Source: Flavobacterium aeripolare
GTDB taxonomy: Bacteria > Bacteroidota > Bacteroidia > Flavobacteriales > Flavobacteriaceae
Direction of reading: 5' to 3'
NCBI RefSeq assembly: GCF_013294025.1
Contig: NZ_JABSNL010000004.1
Span: 124,001-188,000 of the forward strand
DNA: 64,000 nucleotides
Under the pieces are notes generated by a model. That model was not told where the DNA came from and did not search any database. It saw nothing but the letters and a program-made list of their open reading frames with translations. The first letter of the stretch is position 1. Each line of letters opens with the position of its first letter. Both the position numbers and the translations under genes were made by a program. This document shows positions 36,270 through 43,960 of the stretch, piece by piece.

Positions 36270-36941
36270 ATGGAATACATTTTAAATATTGAAACGGCAA
36301 CAAAAAACTGCTCTGTTGCAATCGCAAAAGATGGTCAAGTATTAATTTGTAAAGAAATTGCTGAGGAAGGTTATTCTCATGCAGAGCGCTTACATGTGTT
36401 CATTGAGGAAAGTTTGCAAGCTGTGGGTATTACTTACAATGATTTAGCAGCTGTTGCCATTAGTCAAGGTCCAGGTAGTTATACAGGGCTGCGCATAGGT
36501 GTCTCGGCGGCAAAGGGGCTTTGTTATGCTTTGTCGATACCTTTGATTGCTGTAGATACGCTAGCGTCACTAGCTGCACAAGCAAATGTAAACGATGGTA
36601 TAGTAATCCCAATGATTGATGCTCGAAGAATGGAAGTGTATAGCGCCATATTCTCTCATGACGGTTCATTGCAACGTAAAGTTGAGGCAGAAGTTATCAC
36701 CGAAGATTCGTTTAACGTTATCAGTGAGAAAATATATTTTGTAGGTGATTGCAATGAAAAATGTAAAACAGTATTAACTAAAGAAAATTTTACATTTTTA
36801 GATACCGTTAAATATCCATCTGCTAGAGAAATGGCAAAGTTAAGTCAAGTAAAATTTGAAAATAATGATACTGTAGACGTTGCTTACTTTGAACCTTTTT
36901 ATCTAAAAGATTTTATGATTACTGCTCCTAAAAAACAGTAA
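36270..36941 (+). CDS. tsaB: tRNA threonylcarbamoyladenosine synthesis protein TsaB
   Basis: 223 residues. TsaB is the inactive ASKHA-fold partner of TsaD in making t6A37 on ANN-decoding tRNAs. Visible: YILNIETATKNCSVAI at the start, ISQGPGSYTGLRIGVSAAKGLCYAL (about 64-88) and PMIDARRMEVYSAIF. The frame extends upstream to a TTG at 36207, but that would add an unrelated 21 residues; the ATG at 36270 gives the family N-terminus. It is a single gene, convergent with the MscS gene next to it. Confidence 0.93.
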   Translation: MEYILNIETATKNCSVAIAKDGQVLICKEIAEEGYSHAERLHVFIEESLQAVGITYNDLAAVAISQGPGSYTGLRIGVSAAKGLCYALSIPLIAVDTLASLAAQANVNDGIVIPMIDARRMEVYSAIFSHDGSLQRKVEAEVITEDSFNVISEKIYFVGDCNEKCKTVLTKENFTFLDTVKYPSAREMAKLSQVKFENNDTVDVAYFEPFYLKDFMITAPKKQ

Positions 36942-37775
36942 TTATTTCGCTGAATTGCTTTGAGATAATTCTTTCACATAGGGCTGAATAGCGATTCCCG
37001 CTTTGTCAAAAGCATCTTTACAATCTTCTAATGTTTGGGTAAAAACTACTCCATAATCCTCGTTATTTGCCCATGGTCTCACGGCTAATATGATAGCACT
37101 ATCTGTCAAGTTTTTAACGAATACTTCCGGTTTAGGGGTTTGCAGGATTTTTGGGTTATTGTTCAAAATATCAAGGATTAGGTCCTTAGCTATCTTGATA
37201 TTTGCATCATAGGATATAGAAAAACTCAAATCTGCTCGACGGTATTTTAATAAAGAATAATTGGTAATGATCCCGTTTGACAAAATACCATTGGGAACAA
37301 ATACCGTTTGATTGTTTGCAGTTATTAACTTAGTTACAAAAATTTGTATTTCGCATACAGTAGCGATAACACCTTGCGCTTCTATCGTATGTCCTACTTT
37401 AAAGGGTTTAAATAGTATAATCAACATTCCTCCCGCAAAATTAGATAGAGACCCTTGCAACGACAATCCTATCGCTAGCCCCATCGCTCCTAAAATGGCT
37501 ACAAACGATGAAGTTTCAATACCCAGTTTAGAGATGAAGGTTACAAATAATAAAATTCGTAAAGCCCATAACAATATGTCAGCCAGGAACTTTGTGAGAG
37601 TAGGATCTAAATCACGTTTTACCATGATTTTTCTAATCAATCTGTTTATGATTCTTATGGCATACAAGCCTATAAAAAGGATAACAAATGCAGATATTAA
37701 TCGCGGAGAATACGCAATAAATTCTTTAAAATAAATATCGATGTAACTTACTGCTATATTGCCTTTGATCGCCAT
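36942..37775 (-). CDS. MscS-family small-conductance mechanosensitive channel
   Basis: 277 residues: three N-terminal membrane helices (about 15-37, 53-75, 80-110), the glycine/alanine-rich pore helix (AILGAMGLAIGLSLQGSLSNFAGGMLII), and a cytoplasmic beta plus alpha/beta domain (PFKVGHTIEAQGVIATVCEIQIFVTKL). It opens under membrane tension to relieve osmotic down-shock. The longer frame begins with a TTG inside a terminator hairpin; the ATG at 37775 (MAIKGNIAVSYIDIY) is the right start. It lies downstream of the amphipathic-helix gene but beyond a terminator. Confidence 0.92.
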   Translation of the reverse strand: MAIKGNIAVSYIDIYFKEFIAYSPRLISAFVILFIGLYAIRIINRLIRKIMVKRDLDPTLTKFLADILLWALRILLFVTFISKLGIETSSFVAILGAMGLAIGLSLQGSLSNFAGGMLIILFKPFKVGHTIEAQGVIATVCEIQIFVTKLITANNQTVFVPNGILSNGIITNYSLLKYRRADLSFSISYDANIKIAKDLILDILNNNPKILQTPKPEVFVKNLTDSAIILAVRPWANNEDYGVVFTQTLEDCKDAFDKAGIAIQPYVKELSQSNSAK

Positions 37776-37784
37776 TTTTGTACT

Positions 37785-37813
37785 AATAAAAAACCCTCTC
37801 AATAGAGAAGGTT
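37785..37813 (-). terminator. Terminator between the amphipathic-helix gene and the MscS gene
   Basis: Nine-base arms 37792-37800 and 37805-37813 (one mismatch) with loop AATA; reading on the minus strand a T-run follows (37785-37791 as As on the plus strand). Confidence 0.75.
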
Positions 37814-37878
37814 CATGTTTGTTTACAAAAATACAACTTTATTGTTTTATTGGTGAACAATTTTTTATTGTTGGGGTG

Positions 37879-38289
37879 TTATGATTCGATTTTCTTTTCA
37901 GGTAGCACGTTGCCCTCCTTAAAACTGTCAATTTTGTCTTCGATAGCTTCTTTAGTATCTTCTGCAAAGTCTTCTACCTTATCCATAGCAGTTTTAGTTT
38001 TCTCTTTAACGGTATTTACTGTTTGTTCAAGAGCATCAGCAGCTTTATCGGAGTATTCTCCTAAGGTTTCTTTTGCTTTGTCAGCAAAATCATCTGCTTT
38101 GTCTAGTAGTGGCGCTGCAGCAACTTTTGCATCTTCGTAAGCGCTTTCGGCTTTGTCAGCAAGTTCAGTAGCGGTTTCTTTTGCCTTTGCTATAGCTCCT
38201 TCAGTAAATGATTCGGCCTTATCTGAAAATGCTGTTGTAGATTCTTTGGCTGCGCCAAATAGATTTTTGAAAAATGAAGATACTCCCAT
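37879..38289 (-). CDS. Amphipathic-helix (apolipoprotein/LEA-like) protein
   Basis: 136 residues, no cysteine, highly charged, and almost entirely helix of 11-residue-like periodicity (repeats such as DKAESFTEG, DKAESAYED, DKADDFADKAKET, DKAADALEQ). The start MGVSSFFKNLFGAAKES may be an amphipathic membrane-touching segment. It resembles YtxH/LEA-like stress proteins, but I cannot assign a family. Lysine/glutamate repeats suggest a surface-active or desiccation/stress role; this is an inference. It is monocistronic and ends before a terminator. An ORF on the opposite strand here is an artefact of the repetitive codons. Confidence 0.75.
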   Translation of the reverse strand: MGVSSFFKNLFGAAKESTTAFSDKAESFTEGAIAKAKETATELADKAESAYEDAKVAAAPLLDKADDFADKAKETLGEYSDKAADALEQTVNTVKEKTKTAMDKVEDFAEDTKEAIEDKIDSFKEGNVLPEKKIES

Positions 38290-38403
38290 GGTTTGCTAGT
38301 TTGTTTAGATTAGATTACAATGATAAGCATTTTTTTAATTTTTTATATCAGTGCCTTTATTATTTAATTGTATTTCAGTAAATTAAGTGTTGTGATGAGG
38401 TAT

Positions 38404-38432
38404 AAAAAAAGGCGCTTCGATTGAAGCGCCTT
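38404..38432 (-). terminator. Intrinsic terminator after dodecin
   Basis: Stem GGCGCTTC/GAAGCGCC (38411-38418, 38423-38430) with loop GATT, extended by AA/TT pairs; on the minus strand it ends in a T-run. Confidence 0.92.
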
Positions 38433-38451
38433 ACTATGCATATTTTTTAAA

Positions 38452-38652
38452 TTACTCTATTTCAAAAGTGATTTTTACATTCACTCTAAACTCGGCAACC
38501 TTATCATCTTTCACTGTTGCGCTTTGTTCTTGCACATAAACAGATCTAATATTCTTTACTGATTTTGCCGCTTTCATTACAGCTTGTTGTGTAGCGTCTT
38601 CCCAGCTTTTAGTAGATCCTGATAATACTTCGATAACTTTTAATACAGACAT
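38452..38652 (-). CDS. Dodecin
   Basis: 66 residues. Dodecins form dodecameric hollow spheres that store flavins (or FMN/CoA). The sequence MSVLKVIEVLSGSTKSWEDATQQAV, the NIRSVYVQEQSATV strand and the terminal FRVNVKITFEIE match the family along its whole length. It is monocistronic, with its own terminator; the Nfu gene is 116 bp upstream on the same strand. Confidence 0.92.
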   Translation of the reverse strand: MSVLKVIEVLSGSTKSWEDATQQAVMKAAKSVKNIRSVYVQEQSATVKDDKVAEFRVNVKITFEIE

Positions 38653-38768
38653 AATTTTGGTTTATATGGTTAAAAACTAAAATTACAAATTTTCGTACAA
38701 TTATCAAAATTAAAAACACTAATTATAAAGTTATATGCTTGCTAATGAGGTGTTTTCTAAATATAAGT

Positions 38769-39668
38769 TTAAGCGTTTAAAGCTTCTACATTGATTTTTT
38801 CATCATTTAACATGCTTTTTAACATGTTTTCGATTCCGCTTTTTAATGTGAAGGTAGACGATGGGCAACCACTACAAGCTCCTTGCAACACTACTTTTAC
38901 TGTTTTTGTTGTTTCGTCAAATGAGTCAAAAGCAATGTTTCCACCATCTGCAGCTACAGCAGGTTTTACATATTCTTCAAGAATGTTGATGATTTTTTGA
39001 GATGTTTCATCTAGCGAATCAAATTTCTCGTCTTTAGTTTTTTCTTCTACAGCAGTTGGTTTAACTAAACTCTCATCTAGTACTGTACCACCGTTCTCGA
39101 TGTATTGCTTGATAAAGCTTCTTAATTCTAAAGTAATCTCTTCCCAGTTATTTACTTCGTATTTTGTAACCGAAATATAGTTCTCATCAATGAAAATTTC
39201 TTTCACATAAGGGAACTTAAATAATTCTTTAGCTAAAGGAGATGGTCCTGTTTGATCGATATTCTTGAATTCAATTGCGTTTTTTGTCAACATACGACTA
39301 ACTACAAATTTCAAGGCAGATGGATTAGGAGTAGTTTCTCCATAAACAGTGATAGGTTGTTTCTTAACCTTATTCTCATCAACGTTAATTACTATTCCAC
39401 CGTCGTTAAGAAATGTTTCTATTTGCTCTGCTACAGCCTCCTTTACATCGTCCCATTCTACAATACTGTATTTTTCTACAGCAATAAAATTTCCTGAGAT
39501 ATATACTGTTTTCACAAATGGTAAGTAAAATAATTTTTGAGCTAATGGTGATCCTTTAGCTTCATCAATATTTTTGAATTCGTAACTTTCGTTTTTAGTG
39601 ATAAAATCTTCTAGCTCAAATTTTAATATAGTAGGATTTTGAGTTTCCTTTATGGTGATCTTTGTCAT
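38769..39668 (-). CDS. Nfu/NifU-type iron-sulfur carrier with two N-terminal Nfu domains
   Basis: 299 residues. Two tandem Nfu_N-like domains (about 5-95, NPTILKFELEDFI onward; about 105-195, NPSALKFVVSRML onward) precede a NifU_C domain (about 220-297) with the cluster-binding CSGCPSS. Such proteins accept and pass [4Fe-4S] clusters. The duplicated N-domains align by eye (FKNIDEAKGSPLAQKLFYLPFVK with FKNIDQTGPSPLAKELFKFPYVK). The frame opens 16 codons earlier, but the ATG at 39668 gives MTKITIKETQNP and sits 21 bp after a good -7 element, so it is preferred. Confidence 0.9.
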   Translation of the reverse strand: MTKITIKETQNPTILKFELEDFITKNESYEFKNIDEAKGSPLAQKLFYLPFVKTVYISGNFIAVEKYSIVEWDDVKEAVAEQIETFLNDGGIVINVDENKVKKQPITVYGETTPNPSALKFVVSRMLTKNAIEFKNIDQTGPSPLAKELFKFPYVKEIFIDENYISVTKYEVNNWEEITLELRSFIKQYIENGGTVLDESLVKPTAVEEKTKDEKFDSLDETSQKIINILEEYVKPAVAADGGNIAFDSFDETTKTVKVVLQGACSGCPSSTFTLKSGIENMLKSMLNDEKINVEALNA

Positions 39669-39688
39669 GACGTTATTGTAAATTTTTA

Positions 39689-39716
39689 CAAATTTAGTGA
39701 AGTTATTTTCTACCAA
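39689..39716 (-). promoter_or_regulatory. Promoter of the Nfu gene (TTG-N17-TAAATTTG)
   Basis: On the minus strand the -7 element TAAATTTG (39696-39689) is preceded by TTG (39716-39714) at 17 bp, matching the flavobacterial consensus in both boxes; the ATG is 21 bp downstream. Confidence 0.7.
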
Positions 39717-39890
39717 TAGCTATATTTGATATATAAATGAATAAATTAACTATTTTTCACATTTGGTACTTGTCTTGAGCTACTTTACTTTCGATAAAAA
39801 GCCTTATTTTAAGTTTCAAACTGCTATTTAGATTTCGTTTTATTCGAATAAAAAACATACTATCTTACTACTTCTTAAATCATTTTAATC

Positions 39891-40409
39891 ATGCTTATAA
39901 AAACCGTAAACGGTAAAACGCCCGTAATTCCCGAAGATTGCTATGTAGCAGAAAATGCCACCATAATAGGAGAAGTTACTTTTGGTAAATCATGTAGTGT
40001 GTGGTTTAATGCAGTGATAAGAGGCGATGTTAATTTTATCAGTTTTGGAGATAAAGTAAACATACAAGATGGTGCAGTAATTCACTGTACTTACAAAAAA
40101 CATCCCACAATTGTAGGGAGTAACGTTTCTATAGGTCACAATGCAATCGTTCATGGCTGTACTATTCATGACAATGTTTTAATAGGCATGGGAGCGATTG
40201 TGATGGATAATTGCGTGGTCGAAAGCAACTCGATTGTGGCTGCTGGTGCCGTTGTTACTCAAAACACGGTAATAACGTCAGGAAGCATATGGGCCGGTGT
40301 GCCCGCAAAAAAAGTAAAAGATATTGATCAATCTAATTTTGCTGGAGAGATCGCTAGAATATCAGATAACTATGTGATGTACTCTAGCTGGTTTAAAGAA
40401 GGCGAATAA
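39891..40409 (+). CDS. Gamma-carbonic-anhydrase-like hexapeptide-repeat protein
   Basis: 172 residues forming a left-handed beta-helix (hexapeptide repeats such as AENATIIGEVTFGKSCSVWFNAVIRGD, NVSIGHNAIVHGCTIHDNVLIGMGAIVMD). Metal-site-like histidines occur in IHCTYKKH and IGHNAIVHG. It is in the gamma-CA/YrdA/PaaY-like family; carbonic anhydrase activity has been shown for only some members. It is a single gene, convergent with the LytTR regulator 13 bp away. Confidence 0.88.
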   Translation: MLIKTVNGKTPVIPEDCYVAENATIIGEVTFGKSCSVWFNAVIRGDVNFISFGDKVNIQDGAVIHCTYKKHPTIVGSNVSIGHNAIVHGCTIHDNVLIGMGAIVMDNCVVESNSIVAAGAVVTQNTVITSGSIWAGVPAKKVKDIDQSNFAGEIARISDNYVMYSSWFKEGE

Positions 40410-40422
40410 GTACTACTTTAAA

Positions 40423-41136
40423 TTACAGTTTTATTTTTTCGAAAAAGGAATTCTTATAACTCTCACTAATAGGAATTCGCTTTTCGGCGATGATTACTTT
40501 GTTTTTTTGAATCGATGTAACGTGCTTAATATTGATAATGTAAGAACGGTGTATTCTTGAAAAACCTTTTGAAGCAAGTTGTGCGTCTAATTTTATTAAA
40601 CTAATCAGCGTTAAAACGTATTTATTATCTGTAGTGTAAATTTTTACATAGTCTTTTAAGCCTTCGATATATAAAATATCACAGTAGTTTAGTTTTACAT
40701 TTTCATACTCTGCTCTTACAAACATAAAATCATGTGATGTCTCTACAGTTGCGAGATTGGTGGTATTTACAACTGTTGCTACGGGATTAAATAATTGCTG
40801 AGCACGTGTGACTGCTTTTAAAAAACGGTTAAAGGGTATGGGTTTTACGAGGTAGTCGACAGCTCCTAGATTAAATCCTTCTACTGCATAATTTTCATAA
40901 GCAGTTGTAAAAATAATTAGTGGCTTTTTATCGATAGCATTCAAAAAGTCGATTCCTGAAAAATGGGGCATCTCGATATCCAGAAAAATCAAATCTACAG
41001 GATTTTGATTAATCACAGCAATGGCATCTATAGCATTATTAAACGTATAAACAAGATCAAGTGCTTCGACTTTGCTGACAAATTCTTTTATCAAATCAAC
41101 TGCTAGCGGTTCGTCATCAATTATTACACATTTCAT
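40423..41136 (-). CDS. LytTR-family response regulator
   Basis: 237 residues: receiver domain (1-120, IIDDEPLA; phospho-acceptor D53 in IFLDIEMPHFSG; TTAYENYAVEGFNLGAVDYLVKP) and a LytTR DNA-binding domain (about 138-237, FVRAEYENVKLNYCDILYIEGLKDYVKI; RIHRSYIIN). It pairs with the LytS-type kinase gene 33 bp upstream. LytTR proteins bind direct repeats in promoters. Likely targets are the kelch and DUF4270 genes whose shared spacer lies 2.5 kb away; this is inferred from linkage. Confidence 0.93.
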   Translation of the reverse strand: MKCVIIDDEPLAVDLIKEFVSKVEALDLVYTFNNAIDAIAVINQNPVDLIFLDIEMPHFSGIDFLNAIDKKPLIIFTTAYENYAVEGFNLGAVDYLVKPIPFNRFLKAVTRAQQLFNPVATVVNTTNLATVETSHDFMFVRAEYENVKLNYCDILYIEGLKDYVKIYTTDNKYVLTLISLIKLDAQLASKGFSRIHRSYIINIKHVTSIQKNKVIIAEKRIPISESYKNSFFEKIKL

Positions 41137-41169
41137 TTTTATAGTTTTATTTGGGTAAAGATAAGGTAT

Positions 41170-42258
41170 TTAAACAATGGGCTTTTTTGTGGTGTCGAGT
41201 TTTAATTTTAGGTTTGCGCTGTAATGGGTTTTAGTCTCCGTTACTATTAATTCGTGGGTGTTAGGGTATAGTAGGTTTAGTCTGCTTTGTATGTTGTTCA
41301 TCCCTATCCCAGAGTTGTCTGGATCCTTACTGTAATCTTGTATTTTATTTTCGATAAAAAAATCTAGTGTGTCGTTTTCGATTACGATTTTGATTTTTAC
41401 GTAGGCTACTCCTTTGTAATCAGTCCCGTACTTAAAAGCGTTTTCCACAAACGAAATTAGGAGTAAGGGTTCAATGTATTTTTCTCTAGTATTGCCATGA
41501 ACATTGATAAAAATGTTCTCGATGTTATTGAGACGAAGCTTTTGAAGTGCAATATAATTCTGGAGATAATTAATCTCTTTTTCTAAAGAAACGGTTTGAT
41601 TGTCTGTTTCATAAAGCATGTAACGCATCATTTCTGATAAGGTTACAATGGCGTCTGGAACCAAATCTGATTTTTTATAAGCCAGAGAGTAAATACTGTT
41701 TAAAGCATTAAATAAAAAATGAGGATTTGTTTGTTTGCGCAAGTAATTTAACTCGGTAGCATTGCGATTAGATTCAGCTAAGATTTTATTTTGCTCGTTG
41801 ATATGAAACTCGGCTAACGTTCTAATTACGGTGCTTGCCGCCAAAATAAAAACGTAAAATAATGACGGAATCACTTTAAAGAAAACGGGAGGCTTTCTTC
41901 TAATGCCTGAGCTTTGTGCGACTCTATTTCTTACTGCCTCCATCATTTCCCTAGGCATCTCATTCTTGAATTCTGGACTTAAGTAATTGATGTTAATTAA
42001 TACTAGAAGGCACATTAATACAGCAATGATAAAAAGGTATATGGCGGTTTTCTTTTGTAATAATAATTGTGGGACGAGATAATAGTAGTTCCCATAAAAA
42101 AGCATAATCCCTAGAGCCCATTTCATATAGAAATTAATATCACCAAATTTATTGTTTTCATAATTTGGCAACAAGGCAATTAAAACAACAAGTGCCCATA
42201 GAATACTATGCGTAATTAGCCTGCTTGAGAAAGTGCTTTTTAATTTATCGATCGTCAT
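41170..42258 (-). CDS. LytS/YehU-type sensor histidine kinase
   Basis: 362 residues: four membrane helices (about 14-30, 45-60, 67-88, 128-148), a coiled linker (HINEQNKILAESNRNATELNYLRKQ), the His_kinase domain with NPHFLFNALNSIYSL (phospho-acceptor His), and a degenerate HATPase domain (EPLLLISFVENAFKYG; GIGMNNIQSRL). Only short loops face the periplasm, so signal input may come through partner proteins. Its ATG overlaps the DUF4907 stop by 1 bp (TAATG), giving tight coupling to that lipoprotein. Confidence 0.93.
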   Translation of the reverse strand: MTIDKLKSTFSSRLITHSILWALVVLIALLPNYENNKFGDINFYMKWALGIMLFYGNYYYLVPQLLLQKKTAIYLFIIAVLMCLLVLININYLSPEFKNEMPREMMEAVRNRVAQSSGIRRKPPVFFKVIPSLFYVFILAASTVIRTLAEFHINEQNKILAESNRNATELNYLRKQTNPHFLFNALNSIYSLAYKKSDLVPDAIVTLSEMMRYMLYETDNQTVSLEKEINYLQNYIALQKLRLNNIENIFINVHGNTREKYIEPLLLISFVENAFKYGTDYKGVAYVKIKIVIENDTLDFFIENKIQDYSKDPDNSGIGMNNIQSRLNLLYPNTHELIVTETKTHYSANLKLKLDTTKKPIV

Positions 42259-42620
42259 TAAAATTGAATTGCTAGGGTATTCAAATCATCTTGAGTTACC
42301 GTAGGTGAACTATTTTGTTGTAATCTATGCATCACGAGGTTTCCCACTTTTTTGGCATCATTTTCAGATTTAAAACTATGGTTATTTGTGATAACAGGAA
42401 TGACAGATTGCTTTATTATAATCTTATTATCTTGCTTGATTGTGTATCCCCAACCGTTTTCTACTTTGATGGTATCTAGTGCAAAGCTGCGATTGTTATT
42501 GCAAGATAAACAAATCATGCTTACAAACAAGAATAGCGATTGTATTACTATTTTAATAGAGAAAAACTCCTGATCAATAGACCAGAAGTTTTTTGTTGTA
42601 TTTTTAGTTGTCATCATCAT
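42258..42620 (-). CDS. DUF4907 family lipoprotein
   Basis: 120 residues from the first ATG. A signal segment with lipobox (IVIQSLFLFVSMICLSCNNN, lipid Cys about 40) precedes a small domain of DUF4907 type (WGYTIKQDNKIIIKQSVIPVI; FKSENDAKKVGNLVMHRL; DDLNTLAIQF). No function is known. The first ~21 codons read through an intrinsic terminator hairpin and overlap the kelch gene by 17 bp, so the true start is probably later; an ATT at 42557 would give a normal signal peptide (KIVIQSLFLF), but no ATG/GTG lies there. It is coupled to the kinase gene by a 1-bp overlap, suggesting it belongs to the same signalling unit. Confidence 0.7.
   Translation of the reverse strand: MMMTTKNTTKNFWSIDQEFFSIKIVIQSLFLFVSMICLSCNNNRSFALDTIKVENGWGYTIKQDNKIIIKQSVIPVITNNHSFKSENDAKKVGNLVMHRLQQNSSPTVTQDDLNTLAIQF
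42560..42590 (-). terminator. Terminator after the kelch gene, inside the DUF4907 reading frame
   Basis: An 11-bp stem (42565-42575 with 42580-42590; two G-U pairs), loop of four, with five Ts following on the minus strand, 14 bp after the kelch stop. It would limit read-through into the DUF4907-kinase-regulator genes. Confidence 0.75.
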
Positions 42621-43605
42621 TTTGTTCTTCTAATGGTTTAAATTCCCATACATCATCATAGTATGCTGAACCAGCTCTACCCAGTATTACAAAACCACGT
42701 TGATTAATTGCAAACCCAGAAGCATCTGTTCTTGCAGAACCTTCAAGCGGTGTTTTTTCATTCCATAAATCAGTTGATGGGTTGTATTCCCAAATCGATT
42801 TTGAGCTTTCGCCACAAGCGATATATCCTAAACCATTCATAGAGAAACCTACAGCATTAGCTCTTGTGATTAAATAGGTATCGTGATCATCTTCTTCATC
42901 ATCAAGATCTCTTTTTTTAGTCCAAACATCGGTACTTGGATCGAATTCCCAAAAATCTACTTGGTACACTCCGTTGTTGATTCCTGTTCCAATATAGGCT
43001 TTATCATCGATTACAAATACAGTAGCGTTACGACGTTTATTACCTCCAAAACCGGTAACTAGTGACCAGTTGTTTGCAGTGTCGTCGTACTGATAAAAAT
43101 CTTTAAGATAATTTCCGTCGTATCCAGTTCCAAAATAAGCTTTACCGCCCACTTGAAAACCTATAGCAGAATAACGACCCGTTCCTGCAAAGTCCGTTTT
43201 TTGTGTCCAAGTATTGCTATTAGGATCGTATTGATAAAAGTCACGTAATTTATTTGTACCATCATAACCTAATCCTACATATCCTTTTCCATTAAGTTCA
43301 AATGATGATGCTGCGCTTCTAGCTACTCCAGTAAAATCTGCTTTTTGCTCCCAGAAATCTCCATCAGAATTGTATGCCCATAAGTCAGTTAAATATTGGT
43401 CTCCGGTATAGCCGGTAGCAATAAAGGCATACGACCCAATAACAAAATTAGTAGCACTTGAACGCGCTGGCCCGTCAAATGACGATCTTTTGATCCAGTT
43501 TCCTAAAGCATCCTCATCGTCATCATTGCTGCAACCTACAAAGGCAATACTGATAAAAAGTGTAGTAAACAGCAATCCTTTCTTTAATATATTCATATTC
43601 ATCAT
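42604..43605 (-). CDS. Kelch-repeat beta-propeller lipoprotein
   Basis: 333 residues. Lipoprotein signal with C25 in AFVGCSNDDDED; the acidic residues after the Cys recall flavobacterial surface-export signals, though this is only suggestive. Residues about 37-325 hold six kelch-type blades of ~47 residues, each with a ...GKGYVGLGYDG...DFYQYDPNSNTWTQK pattern, expected to close into a propeller. An acidic insertion (DLDDEEDDHD, 234-243) interrupts the fourth/fifth blades and the C-terminus is acidic. Probably a binding scaffold on the cell surface. It is first in the minus-strand group that leads to DUF4907, kinase and regulator. Confidence 0.88.
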   Translation of the reverse strand: MMNMNILKKGLLFTTLFISIAFVGCSNDDDEDALGNWIKRSSFDGPARSSATNFVIGSYAFIATGYTGDQYLTDLWAYNSDGDFWEQKADFTGVARSAASSFELNGKGYVGLGYDGTNKLRDFYQYDPNSNTWTQKTDFAGTGRYSAIGFQVGGKAYFGTGYDGNYLKDFYQYDDTANNWSLVTGFGGNKRRNATVFVIDDKAYIGTGINNGVYQVDFWEFDPSTDVWTKKRDLDDEEDDHDTYLITRANAVGFSMNGLGYIACGESSKSIWEYNPSTDLWNEKTPLEGSARTDASGFAINQRGFVILGRAGSAYYDDVWEFKPLEEQNDDDN

Positions 43606-43738
43606 TTTTATTATAAGTTATATTTTGAATCCACTTAAAAAAGAGTGGTTTTAGTATTAGGTTGTTTGCAAGGTATTGAGACGTTTTATAAGCTGCTAGT
43701 TGCTCTTATAAAGCAGTGTTTTCTCAGTCAAAATGAAC

Positions 43739-43762
43739 TTGCAGTTTCAAAAATAACTGCAA
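43739..43762 (-). promoter_or_regulatory. Inverted repeat enclosing the -7 element of the kelch gene
   Basis: TTGCAGTT (43739-43746) and AACTGCAA (43755-43762) are perfect inverted repeats 8 bp apart. The CAAAAATA between and overlapping them (43748-43755) is TATTTTTG on the minus strand, a TAnnTTTG match. A protein bound here would block RNA polymerase. Confidence 0.5.
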
Positions 43763-43843
43763 TAAGTATTCTAAAAAAAGAATATATATAGATGCGCTGA
43801 TTGTATAGACGAAATTGTCGTTAAAATAGATGAATGCTACCAC

Positions 43844-43876
43844 CATTATCTAAGTTGACCTCGTCGTTAGATAATG
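43844..43876. promoter_or_regulatory. 10-bp inverted repeat in the divergent region
   Basis: CATTATCTAA (43844-43853) and TTAGATAATG (43867-43876) are perfect inverted repeats around a 13-bp spacer, 85 bp before the DUF4270 ATG and upstream of its predicted promoter. It could be an operator for a dimeric regulator. Confidence 0.45.
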
Positions 43877-43939
43877 ACTCTCAATAGATAAAATATGCTT
43901 GTTGGTATAACTTATAATTTGGTTGCCGTAATGGACATA

Positions 43940-43947
43940 TATATTTG
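43940..43947 (+). promoter_or_regulatory. Predicted -7 element (TATATTTG) for DUF4270
   Basis: TAnnTTTG match only 13 bp before the preferred ATG at 43961, so the leader would be very short. Confidence 0.45.
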
Positions 43948-43960
43948 TTCAAAAACGTTT

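Larger units (their letters stand above)
43606..43960. other. Divergent control region between the kelch and DUF4270 genes
   Basis: 355 bp without a credible gene. It contains two inverted repeats (43739-43762 and 43844-43876), a minus-strand TATTTTTG element (43755-43748) for the kelch gene and a plus-strand TATATTTG (43940-43947) before DUF4270. Confidence 0.6.

Noticed and set aside
37850..38140. Plus-strand open frame opposite the amphipathic-helix gene
   Set aside because: It is the antisense reading of repetitive codons of the 37879-38289 gene, with serine-rich low-complexity sequence and no start context.
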